Notes: generated from the sequence alone by a model not told the origin. Counted from the stretch's first letter, positions 1-8,189 are shown. The stretch: 64,000 nt of DNA from Anaerolineales bacterium UBA6055 (GCA_002428985.1 DIYL01000059.1:335197-399196), one strand, 5' to 3'. Made by a program: numbers and translations.

Positions 1-693
1 TCTTTGGCGACAACTGAGGATGAATTTGATCCAAAGAAAGCCAAGTTGGATACGCCATCACCACAAACTGTTTTGCAGATGCAACAAACATTTGGTAATC
101 GGGCAACCATCCAGATGTTACGTCAGCGGACCATCCAGCGTGACGATTTTGGTCTGGCAGATGCGTCTGAACAAATGGTTGCTCAATATAAAGATAAAAA
201 GAAAAATCAAGCAGAGTCCAAAAAGCTAAATAGTGTGTTTAAAATGGGAGAAGACGAAGCCTCACAGATGGTTTCTAATTATGTGGGTGGTTTTGCGAGG
301 ACATTAAAGAAAAAAGACCAAGCAGGGTTGACACTCGCCAAATTACTCGAAGCTCCAGATAGTGTTTTGTTCCAGCAATTTTATGACTATCTTGAGAATG
401 AAGCCCAAACAACAAATTCTCTCGAATTTTTGGTGGATGTAGCGAAATATAAGAAAAATCCTGCGATTGGTAAGGCGCAAGATATATACAAGCGGTGGAT
501 ATTGGATCCATGGACACTCAATATTGGTGATGTTGCGAAGAAGCAAATTCATAAGAATATTACAGGCTTAGCACCATCCCCTTATGGTCAACCTGTTCAC
601 ATTGGTGCAGAGATGTACGACGACGATGAGGATGATTATCCGGTCTCACGGAAAAATGACCCTCAACGAAAAGAAGATTTATCAGCATCTTAG
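1..693 (+). CDS. GN-motif protein with RGS-like domain (5' end outside window)
   Basis: The frame is open to the left edge. A TTG at base 4 is the only possible start inside the window and has no visible ribosome site, so the gene probably begins upstream. Counting from that TTG, residues 19-40 hold a leader of the type VLQMQQTFGNRATIQML followed by IQR. This is the GN motif common at the N-terminus of DUF4157-type and other exported or polymorphic proteins. Residues about 109-187 (LAKLLEAPDS, then SLEFLVDVAKYKKN, then LNIGD) follow the order of an RGS (regulator of G-protein signalling) helical bundle: LL, F-x-x-Y/F-L-E, N-x-L-x-F, Y-K, I-Y, L-N-I. The C-terminal 40 residues are acidic and look disordered. 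A paralogue with the same leader and two such segments lies at 41432-42703. The function is unknown. The RGS assignment is by eye and needs a profile search. Confidence 0.6.
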   Translation, partial: SLATTEDEFDPKKAKLDTPSPQTVLQMQQTFGNRATIQMLRQRTIQRDDFGLADASEQMVAQYKDKKKNQAESKKLNSVFKMGEDEASQMVSNYVGGFARTLKKKDQAGLTLAKLLEAPDSVLFQQFYDYLENEAQTTNSLEFLVDVAKYKKNPAIGKAQDIYKRWILDPWTLNIGDVAKKQIHKNITGLAPSPYGQPVHIGAEMYDDDEDDYPVSRKNDPQRKEDLSAS

Positions 694-715
694 ACGGGTT
701 CAATAAAATTTCTCG

Positions 716-743
716 GGCATTTTCAAGTCGTCATGGGAATGCC
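716..743. terminator. Hairpin between convergent genes
   Basis: GGCATT (716-721) pairs with AATGCC (738-743), followed on the plus strand by TCTCTTAT. It lies between the stop of the GN-motif gene and the stop of the convergent GyrB-like gene, so it could end both transcripts. The stem is short and the T-tract is interrupted, so this is a weak call. Confidence 0.35.
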
Positions 744-776
744 TCTCTTATAGCATATATGATGCATTACGTTAGA

Positions 777-1937
777 TCAGGCTCTGCCGTGCCGAGCTTT
801 ACGCAAATTCGCGTCGACCATGAGCGGATACATCATCGACTCGATTGCTTCGAACATTTCAGGATTGAGTAACTTGATCGTTGTAAACGACTCAAACTGT
901 GGATCAGAGTGTAGAATGTGAATAATGGCTGTTAGCCCGCGTGCAGTCTCATCCCATGAAAGCGGATGGGGGTTCGATCCGTTAATATATCCCATCAGCG
1001 CGTGACGAAACCCGTCGATATGTGTCCCACCCTCCACTCTTTCCATCGCATTGACATAGCTTCGCAAAATCGTGTCTTGAGAGTCGGTATATTGTAATGC
1101 GAGTTCAATAACTATGTTGTCCCTATATTTTGGTAAGTTGAAAAGTTTGCGTGCATTTAAAATATCATGATGGGGTGACTTATCTCGGTTCAAGTCCCGC
1201 ACCATCGCACGAATGCCATCTGGATAATGAAATACCTCGGATTGTTCCTTACCAACTCGTTCATCCGCCAGTGAAATTGTTACCTGTGGGAACAAATACG
1301 CCAATGTTTGACAGCGGTCACGTATCCAATCGTAGTCAAATTCATTGGGTTCAAAGATTGTGAAGTCCGGCTGAAATGTGATGCTCACGCCGTCGGGTTG
1401 TGGTTGATTGAGTGTGTAGTGTAAGAGTGCGCCATGTGGTTTGCCTTCGTGATAGGTGCGTTTCCAGATCTGATTTTCATGACACAGCATAATCGTCATA
1501 TATTTGCCAAGCGGGCATAATGTCATTATGTTTACATGATCCAAGCCCGAATGAATCAGATGTCCTCCGTCCTCTATAAATATGGGTCTTTTGTACCAGA
1601 GCGATAATGGGATGTCTCTCATTAGAAAATTCTGTTCATGTGGAAAAAGAGCGTATTGTCCAGTTGCCAATTCTTTGGGGATTATCGTATCTGTATCTTC
1701 AAGTTTTATGATGTTATCAGGTAAAAGTGTAATCTCCAAACGATCACAATATCCGATACTTGTACTCGTAATTGCTCTCTCAATCAACTCAAAGACAACA
1801 TTATGTAACGCTTTTTTGTCGATTCCACCTACATACATCCCTGGTCGATGTCTAACATGTTCCCTTAAATCAAGTTTCTTTATATTGGCAGCGCTGTATT
1901 TATGTTCTTGTTCTTTAAACCGAGGTTTTTTGCTCAT
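777..1937 (-). CDS. Degenerate GyrB/ParE N-terminal paralogue, no TOPRIM domain
   Basis: The 386 residues follow the whole GyrB N-terminal half: HVRHRPGMYVG at 27-37, the GHKL ATPase region to about 225, then the S5-like transducer domain with VEGGTHIDGFRHAL near 301-314. The protein stops where the TOPRIM and tail domains of GyrB (about 640-800 aa) would start. The ATP site has decayed. The Mg-binding Asn of the EVVDN helix is Arg (ELIER, 50-54). The DDGRG loop reads EDTDT (80-84). The GLHGVG lid reads GLDHVN (131-136). The QTK-loop lysine after DPxF reads FTT. It is therefore a GyrB fold that probably does not hydrolyse ATP or cut DNA. It might be a regulatory or structural partner of gyrase or a divergent DNA-binding protein. 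There is no operon partner: both neighbours are separate units. Confidence 0.8.
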   Translation of the reverse strand: MSKKPRFKEQEHKYSAANIKKLDLREHVRHRPGMYVGGIDKKALHNVVFELIERAITSTSIGYCDRLEITLLPDNIIKLEDTDTIIPKELATGQYALFPHEQNFLMRDIPLSLWYKRPIFIEDGGHLIHSGLDHVNIMTLCPLGKYMTIMLCHENQIWKRTYHEGKPHGALLHYTLNQPQPDGVSITFQPDFTIFEPNEFDYDWIRDRCQTLAYLFPQVTISLADERVGKEQSEVFHYPDGIRAMVRDLNRDKSPHHDILNARKLFNLPKYRDNIVIELALQYTDSQDTILRSYVNAMERVEGGTHIDGFRHALMGYINGSNPHPLSWDETARGLTAIIHILHSDPQFESFTTIKLLNPEMFEAIESMMYPLMVDANLRKARHGRA

Positions 1938-2014
1938 AGTGGGTGGCTTTCGGCTGTGTCGAGGATGCTTTTATTATACCATGTGGGAGGTGTTTTGAGG
2001 TGGTGGGAGTTGGC

Positions 2015-2034
2015 GGACGAGACAGGTCTCGTCC
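2015..2034. repeat. Family A palindrome (GGACGAGAC/GTCTCGTCC)
   Basis: A 9-bp perfect inverted repeat with a 2-nt AG spacer, followed by CTAC. It lies between the start of the GyrB-like gene and the stop of the SDR gene. Related copies occur at 16707, 46333, 50146 and 59281, with looser ones at 37851 and 46250. The arms change together between copies. Confidence 0.8.
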
Positions 2035-2068
2035 CTACAGAATGTAAGCAATGTGTTGTTTTATTGCA

Positions 2069-2824
2069 TTAACCGCGCCCGATGTAGGGCATGTTGGTAG
2101 CCATGACCGTCATGAACGGCACATTGGCGGATAAGGGTAAATTTGCCATATAGACGACTGCATCGGCGACGTGCCGGACGTTCATGGTTGGTTCGGGTTT
2201 GCGTTCGCCATTGGCTTGTGGGACACCATTCGCCATACGTTCGGTCATATCGGTGGCAGCGTTACCAATATCAATTTGACTACAGGCAATGTGATAATTC
2301 CGTCCATCTAATGCGGTCGATTTGGTCAATCCGGTGACGGCGTGTTTAGTCGCGGTATAGGGTGCGGACATTGGGCGGGGAACATGCGCCGAAATTGAGC
2401 CATTATTGATGATGCGTCCGCCTTGCGGGTCTTGCGCTTTCATCCAACGGATAGCTTCTTGGGTACAGAGGAAGACTCCGGTTAAATTGACATTGACGAC
2501 TGTCATCCACTGGTCGACTGTTAAATCTTCCATAGGGACAGCGGGTGCACCTGTTCCGGCATTATTAAAGAGTACATCTAAGCGATCAAATTTTTCGTGG
2601 GCTTTTGCAAATAAGTTTTTGACAGAATCGGGGTCGGTCACATCAGTTTGGACAACAAGGGCTCGGTCATCGCTTATGCCGGCTTCATTGACGGTTTCTT
2701 CTAATTTTTCGAGTCGGCGACCTGCCAAGACCACTGCATAGCCAGCCTCCCATAATGCCAATGTTGAATATTTACCGATTCCACTACCAGCACCTGTCAC
2801 AATCGCAAGTTTAGGCTGAGTCAT
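2069..2824 (-). CDS. Short-chain dehydrogenase/reductase (SDR)
   Basis: A 251-aa classical SDR, probably a cytoplasmic NAD(P)H-dependent oxidoreductase. Visible hallmarks are the Rossmann glycine motif VTGAGSGIG at residues 9-17, the NNAGTG motif near 88, the catalytic serine in INNGSIS and the YTATK pair (Tyr-x-x-x-Lys) near 156-160. Length is normal for the family. After the first beta strand the basic residues GRRLEK favour NADP(H) over NAD(H). The substrate cannot be read from sequence, because this family ranges over sugars, fatty acyl groups and small ketones. It appears monocistronic, with about 245 bp between its start and the divergent RTX-like gene. Confidence 0.88.
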   Translation of the reverse strand: MTQPKLAIVTGAGSGIGKYSTLALWEAGYAVVLAGRRLEKLEETVNEAGISDDRALVVQTDVTDPDSVKNLFAKAHEKFDRLDVLFNNAGTGAPAVPMEDLTVDQWMTVVNVNLTGVFLCTQEAIRWMKAQDPQGGRIINNGSISAHVPRPMSAPYTATKHAVTGLTKSTALDGRNYHIACSQIDIGNAATDMTERMANGVPQANGERKPEPTMNVRHVADAVVYMANLPLSANVPFMTVMATNMPYIGRG

Positions 2825-3069
2825 AATTTTATCCTCTGTATTTGAATGAATTTAAGTGAGGGTATTGTAACGCAAATTACAGGCATAGGCTTGTTGACAG
2901 CATGTAGAGAGTGGGGAATCCAGTATTCATAAGGGTTTCATAAATAATCAATCCTTCAAAACACGATACGACGTTTTTACTAGTTCAATATAGTCTCTGC
3001 ATAAGTTCTGCATATTTGTTTGCTAAATTGACCATATGTGAATAATGATCAAATTAATAGAGCATAATC

Positions 3070-4152
3070 ATGAGACTACTTTTATTACTGACTATCCTGT
3101 TTGTGATACAGATAACACCAAGCTTCCAAGCTCAATCAACACTAGACCTTGAGTATAATTTTTGTAGTGACCCAGCCGTTTGGGGGAATGGGCATTGCGT
3201 CAATCAAGACCCGAGTATCGAAGCCTGTCTGTGGGAGATGGGTTGGTATTTACCACGGATCGCATTAGGTGAATTTGGCATGGACGACGTAGAGTCCCCT
3301 TGCTTGTATGTGGTTGCGACTGAGGATACCAATGTCACAATCGAAAAGAAAACCAGTTCCACAGGTTGTAGTTACCTTGTGGTTGTCCTAGACGGCAGTC
3401 CATTTACTGGCTCAGCTGATGTGACAATCACAGGTGATGATTATGATGGTCGTGCTGAAACAAACTGCTTAGAAATCCATGGCAACAACAATGCAAATAT
3501 CCTGAGTGGTGGTAGTGGTGACGATGTGATTTATGGTTATGGTGGCAATGATACCTTAAACGGCAATGATGGCGACGACATTCTTAATGGTGGCGATGAA
3601 TCGTGCGATGGTGATCGATGTAATGAAGACGGTGATCTCGGGGACACAATCAACGGTGGTGAGGGCGATGACATCCTCAATGGTGGCGATGAATCGTGCG
3701 ATGGTGATCGATGTAACCTAGATGGTGATCTCGGAGATACGCTCAATGGTGATGAAGGTAATGACATTCTTAATGGTGGCAATGAGTCATGCTCTGGAAA
3801 TAGATGTAACCTAGATGGTGATCTCGGAGACACAATCAACGGTGGGAACGGCGATGACATCCTCAATGGTGGCGATGAATCGTGCGATGGAAACATCTGT
3901 AATAAGGATAGTGATGATCTTGGCGATACAATCAACGGTGGTGAGGGAGATGACATCCTCAATGGTGGCGATGAATCGTGCGATGGAAACAGTTGCAACG
4001 AAGAGAGTGATCTCGGGGACACAATCAATGGTGGGAACGGCAATGATACAGCTAATGGTGGCGATGAATCGTGCGATGGAAGTGATTGTAACGATGACGG
4101 TGATCTCGGGGATAGTTGCTCGAATAACGAGTCTGAGGATGAATGTCCTTAA
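3070..4152 (+). CDS. Secreted RTX-like calcium-binding repeat protein
   Basis: The 360-aa product starts with a signal peptide (MRLLLLLTILFVIQ, cleavage probably after SFQA near residue 21). The first 130 residues are an unrecognised Cys-containing domain. From about residue 139 glycine/aspartate nonapeptides appear (GGSGDDVIYGYGGNDTLNG), the RTX/haemolysin-type Ca-binding signature. Six copies of a 31-32-residue module follow: DILNGGDESC, then a C-x-x-x-x-C loop of Asp and Asn, then DLGDTINGG. Each module joins one RTX turn to a two-cysteine loop, so the mature protein is probably a Ca-stabilised, disulfide-bonded rod outside the cell. The tail ends in CSNNESEDECP with no sorting signal or anchor. 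There is no type I secretion gene nearby and the signal peptide suggests Sec export, unlike classical RTX toxins. The role may be surface or matrix; this is not established. Confidence 0.8.
   Translation: MRLLLLLTILFVIQITPSFQAQSTLDLEYNFCSDPAVWGNGHCVNQDPSIEACLWEMGWYLPRIALGEFGMDDVESPCLYVVATEDTNVTIEKKTSSTGCSYLVVVLDGSPFTGSADVTITGDDYDGRAETNCLEIHGNNNANILSGGSGDDVIYGYGGNDTLNGNDGDDILNGGDESCDGDRCNEDGDLGDTINGGEGDDILNGGDESCDGDRCNLDGDLGDTLNGDEGNDILNGGNESCSGNRCNLDGDLGDTINGGNGDDILNGGDESCDGNICNKDSDDLGDTINGGEGDDILNGGDESCDGNSCNEESDLGDTINGGNGNDTANGGDESCDGSDCNDDGDLGDSCSNNESEDECP
3577..4119 (+). repeat. Tandem 93-bp coding repeat, six copies
   Basis: Units start at 3577, 3670, 3763, 3856 (96 bp, one extra codon), 3952 and 4045 (partial). 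They encode the DILNGGDESC...DLGDTINGG module. Nucleotide identity between units is high (the run tggtggcgatgaatcgtgcg recurs), which points to recent amplification or gene conversion. Copy number may differ between strains. Confidence 0.92.
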
Positions 4153-4228
4153 ATCCTCCTAATTTCTGAGTGTTGCCGAGGGTGGGCAATGTGTCAAGTA
4201 TATCATATCCGATGGTTTACCTGCTCTG

Positions 4229-4267
4229 GTATGTTAGTTAGACATTGAGTCCCCCCTACTAACATAC
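4229..4267. terminator. Inverted repeat between convergent genes
   Basis: GTATGTTAG (4229-4237) pairs with CTAACATAC (4259-4267) around a 21-nt loop. It lies between the RTX-like gene stop and the 3' end of the interrupted minus-strand gene. There is no clear T-tract, so terminator function is only suggested by position. Confidence 0.35.
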
Positions 4268-4285
4268 TTACACGATAGCTATGCT

Positions 4286-4681
4286 TTACCAGCGATGTGC
4301 CCGTAACAAATTACGTGCCATCTGTAGGGCGTAGTCGATATTCACGAATATTGGAACAAGGTTATTCGCATACCGTGGTCGGCTATTCATCTGCCGAAAT
4401 GTCTCTAACATCCTATCTGACCCTACCAATAAAACATAGTCGGGTGAATCGACTGACTGTCGATGTGTAAAGCGATTCAGAATCTCGGTTGCATCTGTAT
4501 AGCTTGCATCACATTGTCATGCATCGAGGATGACAATATAGGGTTGTCCGATTGTTCGACCGATTTGCCGTGCTTGCACCATCCGTTCAATCACATAGTC
4601 TGTTGTCATTGAACACACGTCTTCGATAATGACGATGGGTTCATCTTCGTATTGTTTGATTTGGCTCAACTGCACCTCCAT
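4286..4681 (-). pseudogene. Small cytoplasmic protein gene broken by one in-frame TGA
   Basis: Reading the minus strand from the ATG at 4681 gives MEVQLSQIKQYEDEP and then IVILDA. A TGA (4519-4517) follows, and after it the same frame continues for 76 codons (QCDASYTDATEIL, DSPDYVLLVGS, QMARNLLRA) to TAA at 4288-4286. Codon use and amino-acid character are the same on both sides, so this is one gene of about 131 codons with a single stop. An Arg CGA to TGA change would explain it and would give LDARQCDASYTDA. The alternating beta/alpha pattern with a central VILDAR strand resembles STAS-like or Rossmann-type small domains, but I do not recognise the family. The 5' end lies about 150 bp from the divergent lacI-type gene. 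Selenocysteine was considered and judged unlikely here. Confidence 0.55.
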
Positions 4682-4834
4682 AATTATATATCGACACAAA
4701 TAAATCTTTTTGGAGGCTTCAATATAAGAGACACATATCGATCATATTATCTTACAGATACCTTACAAGCTATACAGAATTCTAAGATTGTCGCCTACAA
4801 TATCATTTCATTAGACACATGTAGGAATATATCT

Positions 4835-5836
4835 ATGCCCAAACGCATCACATCGATTGAGGTCGCGCAACATGCTGGAGTGTCACAATCTACTGTCTCG
4901 CGCGTCTTTAGTGAAGATAGTCCCAACGTCGCCGAAAAGACCCGCAATCGTGTCCTCAAAGCGGCACACGAGTTAGGCTATCGTCCCAATGTCATCGCCC
5001 GTATGATGAGCCGTCGTGAAACCAATATCATCGGGATCGTTATGGCAAATATGACCAGCCCATTTTATCCGTATGTCTTGGATAAATTTCTACAGCGTTT
5101 TCAGGCATTAGACAAACAGGTCTTATTATTTACAGTGGCTCAAGGGCAACTCGTTGATGATATTCTGCCGTTGGTGTTACAGTATCAGGTTGATGCGCTT
5201 ATCATCACTTCGGCAACGTTATCATCTGATATGGCGGATGAATGTGCGCGGACAGGCACACCTGTCATTCTATTCAACCGGACGGTATCTGATAGTCATG
5301 TGAGTGCTGTCTGTGCGGATAATGTGAAGGGTGGGCGGATGATCGCTGAATACTTAATCAAAACAGGTCATCAACACATCGTTTATATGGCAGGTCCAGC
5401 CAATACGTCTACCAATAATGATCGTGAACAGGGATTCAAAACTTATTTGAGGGAACAAGGCATAAGAGATTGGATGCGTGTTCAAGCAGATTATACGTAT
5501 GAATCGGGTTATGCTGTCGCTACTGAACTGATGCAATCCGACACAACACCAGATGCCATATTCTGTGCCAATGACATTATGGCAGTGGGTGCAATTGATG
5601 CAATCCGTGCACAGGGATTGCAAGTACCTGATGATATTAGTGTGATTGGATTTGATGATATACCGATGGCAAGTTGGGGCGCATATAATCTGACAACTGT
5701 CAGTCAAGATGTTAAGATGATGATCGACAAAACCATCACCATCTTACAGCAAAAACTTGACCAACCCGATTCTCAACCAGCGGTTGAGCTAGTTGAGGGA
5801 CAACTAATTATCCGTGGGTCGGTCAAATCGAGATAG
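4835..5836 (+). CDS. LacI-family transcriptional regulator
   Basis: The start is placed at ATG 4835 because the LacI helix-turn-helix begins at once (ITSIEVAQHAGVSQSTVSRV, residues 5-24) and an AGGAA lies about 8 nt upstream. Upstream in-frame codons back to 4652 do not look like protein. The hinge helix region is ELGYRPNVIARMM. Residues about 60-330 form the periplasmic-binding-like sensor (IGIVMANMTSPFYPYVL, then FCANDIMAVGAIDAI, then DISVIGFDDIPMA). It should bind an operator as a dimer and release or bind DNA on sensing a sugar or sugar-like ligand. No sugar operon adjoins it: the next gene is convergent, 9 bp away. It may regulate itself or distant genes. The specificity cannot be read. 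Confidence 0.9.
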   Translation: MPKRITSIEVAQHAGVSQSTVSRVFSEDSPNVAEKTRNRVLKAAHELGYRPNVIARMMSRRETNIIGIVMANMTSPFYPYVLDKFLQRFQALDKQVLLFTVAQGQLVDDILPLVLQYQVDALIITSATLSSDMADECARTGTPVILFNRTVSDSHVSAVCADNVKGGRMIAEYLIKTGHQHIVYMAGPANTSTNNDREQGFKTYLREQGIRDWMRVQADYTYESGYAVATELMQSDTTPDAIFCANDIMAVGAIDAIRAQGLQVPDDISVIGFDDIPMASWGAYNLTTVSQDVKMMIDKTITILQQKLDQPDSQPAVELVEGQLIIRGSVKSR

Positions 5837-5845
5837 TTTTGAAAA

Positions 5846-6796
5846 TTATGAAGATTGCTCTTGATACCATGCAACTGTGCGGCGCAATCCCTCTTCAAAA
5901 TCGACAATCGGTTCAAAGCCGAGTAGTTCACCAGCTTTATCGATACCTGCCCGTGAATGCAAAATATCGCCTGTGCGTGGTTCACCATGAATCGGCTCAA
6001 TATCTGTGCCGAGAATCGCGTTGAGTTTATCGACAAGTTCATTGAGAACAATCTGTCCGCCGGTGGCGAGGTTCATCATTTCGCCGGGTGCTTTTTCGGC
6101 AGTGCTCGCCAATAAGTTACCGTGAACTACATTATCAATATAGGTAAAGTCACGGCTTTGTGTCCCATCACCATGAATGGTCGGTTGTTCACCACGTAAC
6201 ATCATTGTGATGAACTTAGGAATCACAGCAGCATAGGTTGACTTAGGGTCTTGGCGTTTGCCGAACACATTGAAGTAACGCAGAGCTACTGTTTCAAGTC
6301 CATACGTATGGTAGAAGGCTTGCAAATAATATTCCCCAGCTAATTTTGCGACACCATATGGAGAAATTGGCTGGGGCAGCATCGTTTCAACTTTAAAATC
6401 ACCTTCTTGATCGCCATAAGCTGATGATGACGCAGCATAAACTACACGTCGCACGTCATTATCGCGGGCAGCGACCAATACATTGAGCGTCCCTGTAACG
6501 CAGTGTTGATGTGTTTCTAGTGGGTCGGCAACACTGCGAGGAACCGATGGTAATGCGGCCTGATGAAAGATAACATCGACCCCTTTACACACGGTTTGTA
6601 GTGTATCTAAATCTGTGATACTGCCTTCGACAATTTCTAAATCGCCGTCTAATGATTTGAGGTATTCAAGATTATCGGGATTTCCAGTCAGTAAGTTGTC
6701 GATCACGCGCACACGGTGTCCATCTGTAATGAGGCGATCAGCGATATGTGATCCGATAAATCCAGCACCGCCTGTCACAACATAGGTTTCGCTCAT
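5846..6796 (-). CDS. NAD-dependent nucleotide-sugar epimerase/dehydratase (extended SDR)
   Basis: 316 aa, normal length for the family. Visible features are the Rossmann motif VTGGAGFIGSHIADRL (residues 7-22), DNLLTGN after beta 2 (NAD type), the catalytic Ser in AASSSAYGD, the SPYGVAKLAGE motif holding Tyr-x-x-x-Lys, and RYFNVFGKRQDP, typical of the UDP-hexose 4-epimerase/WbpP branch. The best guess is UDP-GlcNAc or UDP-glucose 4-epimerase acting in envelope polysaccharide synthesis. GalE, WbpP and dTDP-glucose dehydratase relatives are hard to separate by eye. The E of the dehydratase DE pair is absent, which favours an epimerase. It is convergent with the lacI-type gene and probably monocistronic. 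Confidence 0.85.
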   Translation of the reverse strand: MSETYVVTGGAGFIGSHIADRLITDGHRVRVIDNLLTGNPDNLEYLKSLDGDLEIVEGSITDLDTLQTVCKGVDVIFHQAALPSVPRSVADPLETHQHCVTGTLNVLVAARDNDVRRVVYAASSSAYGDQEGDFKVETMLPQPISPYGVAKLAGEYYLQAFYHTYGLETVALRYFNVFGKRQDPKSTYAAVIPKFITMMLRGEQPTIHGDGTQSRDFTYIDNVVHGNLLASTAEKAPGEMMNLATGGQIVLNELVDKLNAILGTDIEPIHGEPRTGDILHSRAGIDKAGELLGFEPIVDFEEGLRRTVAWYQEQSS

Positions 6797-6880
6797 AGTT
6801 TATCCTGACATTGCATTTTCGTTAACTGATGCGATTGTAGCATGAGTTATCTATTAAATGTATAAAGGTCGTGTATCAAT

Positions 6881-8023
6881 TTAGAGGCTTGCGACCCAAT
6901 CTGCTAGCGTTTCGCGCGTAACGACAGTAGTTTGCAATGATACTCTACGATTATGACTATTATCTCTATGAAAATACATATTGGGTTCAAACCTTGCATC
7001 ATCTAAAACAATTAAAAAATCAGCAAGACGCTGAATGTCGTCACTATCAATAGCTATATCAAGCAGATCTTGAATAGATTTTGTTACTCTATCAGCTTGA
7101 TGCATCTTATCTAAAATAAGAGCAATACCTGACTGTGGAATACCAAGAGGAAGAATATAGTGTAAATGATAGGCTTCTGCCTCAGTCCATGGCAGCTTAT
7201 CTGTCCATTTAAAACCACTCTTAATGAGATAAATCTTAAATAATTGCCTGAGCTGTTCGTATGTAAGGTTTTTTACATCTTCAGCTGTTAAAGTTTTTAG
7301 CCACTCGTGTAAAACATCTTCTGTAACATCAGATAGACTTTCGCGAATGTATTCAGTCTTCTCAACAAACAAGGGGGGTTGTACTTTAAGCCAGTCAGGT
7401 GCGTGTGCTTGAACAGTTTCTAAAACACTAGCAAACACCTCAGGATAGGTTGGATTGGCATCGACTTCGACAACTGTCTCACCTTTTGAGCGCAACAGCT
7501 CTATACCCGCCTGATATTTGGCGAAGCGTTCACTTAGGTTTTTTTCAAAGAGTTCTTTATCTTGTGGACGATTCCGCATCCGTGCATAACAGTTATGTGG
7601 GCTGACATTGAGAAAAATTGTCAAATCGGGTCGGCGTGCCCATTGATTGATGTTATAGACATCCTCCATCGTTAGACCCCCTGCCGACTGATAGACTAAT
7701 GACGACAGTGTATAGCGGTCAGAAATCATAATGCGCGAAGCTTTGTCATAATCAAGGAACGGGTTAATCACACGAGCGTTATGATCGGCACGATTCAGCG
7801 CAAAGGCGAGAGCCAGCGATAATGGTTCGGCTTTGATGCGTTTGGTCAGGGCATCACGGATGAAGATCCCTGCGGCTGATGGATCATGGGGTTCAAATGT
7901 GAGAGCGACATGATTGCCGTGGGTTTGTGATAAGGTCGTCCGTAGTTGACGGGTGATGCCAGTTTTACCTGACCCATCCATGCCTTCCACCACAATAAAT
8001 AAGCTCTCTTTTGTCATGCCCAT
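6881..8023 (-). CDS. Thymidylate kinase with an additional C-terminal domain
   Basis: Residues 8-205 are a thymidylate kinase, which phosphorylates dTMP to dTDP with ATP. Visible features are the P-loop EGMDGSGKT (13-21), FEPHDPS in the place of the TREPGG substrate loop, the SDRYTLSSLVYQ DR(Y) motif near 100, and RMRNRPQDKELFEK as the lid region. Normal enzymes end near 210 residues, but this one runs to 380. The extra 170 residues (from about FVEKTEYIRE to the end) are alpha-helical and polar, with EDVKNLTYEQLRQLFKIY and an aspartate-rich IAIDSDDIQRLADFL. I cannot name this domain. The extension could be regulatory or link the kinase to a partner. Start ATG 8023 or, six bases further in, 8017: GGTGAG just upstream fits the second better. 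No second tmk is seen in the window. Confidence 0.82.
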   Translation of the reverse strand: MGMTKESLFIVVEGMDGSGKTGITRQLRTTLSQTHGNHVALTFEPHDPSAAGIFIRDALTKRIKAEPLSLALAFALNRADHNARVINPFLDYDKASRIMISDRYTLSSLVYQSAGGLTMEDVYNINQWARRPDLTIFLNVSPHNCYARMRNRPQDKELFEKNLSERFAKYQAGIELLRSKGETVVEVDANPTYPEVFASVLETVQAHAPDWLKVQPPLFVEKTEYIRESLSDVTEDVLHEWLKTLTAEDVKNLTYEQLRQLFKIYLIKSGFKWTDKLPWTEAEAYHLHYILPLGIPQSGIALILDKMHQADRVTKSIQDLLDIAIDSDDIQRLADFLIVLDDARFEPNMYFHRDNSHNRRVSLQTTVVTRETLADWVASL

Positions 8024-8189
8024 CTCACCCTGTTGACTGACTTGATACAGATGATAAGGATAGCGTCTGTGGTGTCAGATGACAAGCGAAGACAGGTTAA
8101 ATTTCGTTAACCCACAACACACAATCGCGTTCAACAATTAAGTAGACGGTCATATGTATTTGGATTTCTTGACCTCAAAATTGAATTCA

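Noticed and set aside
1188..1204. tRNA T-arm-like GGTTCAAGTCC inside the GyrB-like gene
   Set aside because: The flanking bases do not pair, there is no acceptor or anticodon arm, and the stretch is coding. No tRNA gene was found in the window.
3537..4043. 168-codon minus-strand frame rich in Ser/Pro opposite the RTX-like repeats
   Set aside because: It mirrors the repeats of the real gene, lacks a ribosome site and has biased composition expected of an antisense repeat.
3577..4119. Regular repeats possibly a CRISPR array
   Set aside because: Units are 93 bp with no unique spacers, in frame, and encode Gly/Asp/Cys modules of a secreted protein.
4517..4519. Selenocysteine at the TGA of 4286-4681
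   Set aside because: The position does not match a Cys of a redox motif. The only hairpin (UGCA/UGCA, 4 bp, 11-nt loop) starts 12 nt after the UGA, closer than the usual 16-37. A C-to-T change in an Arg codon explains it more simply.
4652..4834. Upstream extension of the LacI-type protein
   Set aside because: The in-frame codons before ATG 4835 cross the divergent broken gene and do not resemble protein; the HTH begins right after ATG 4835.
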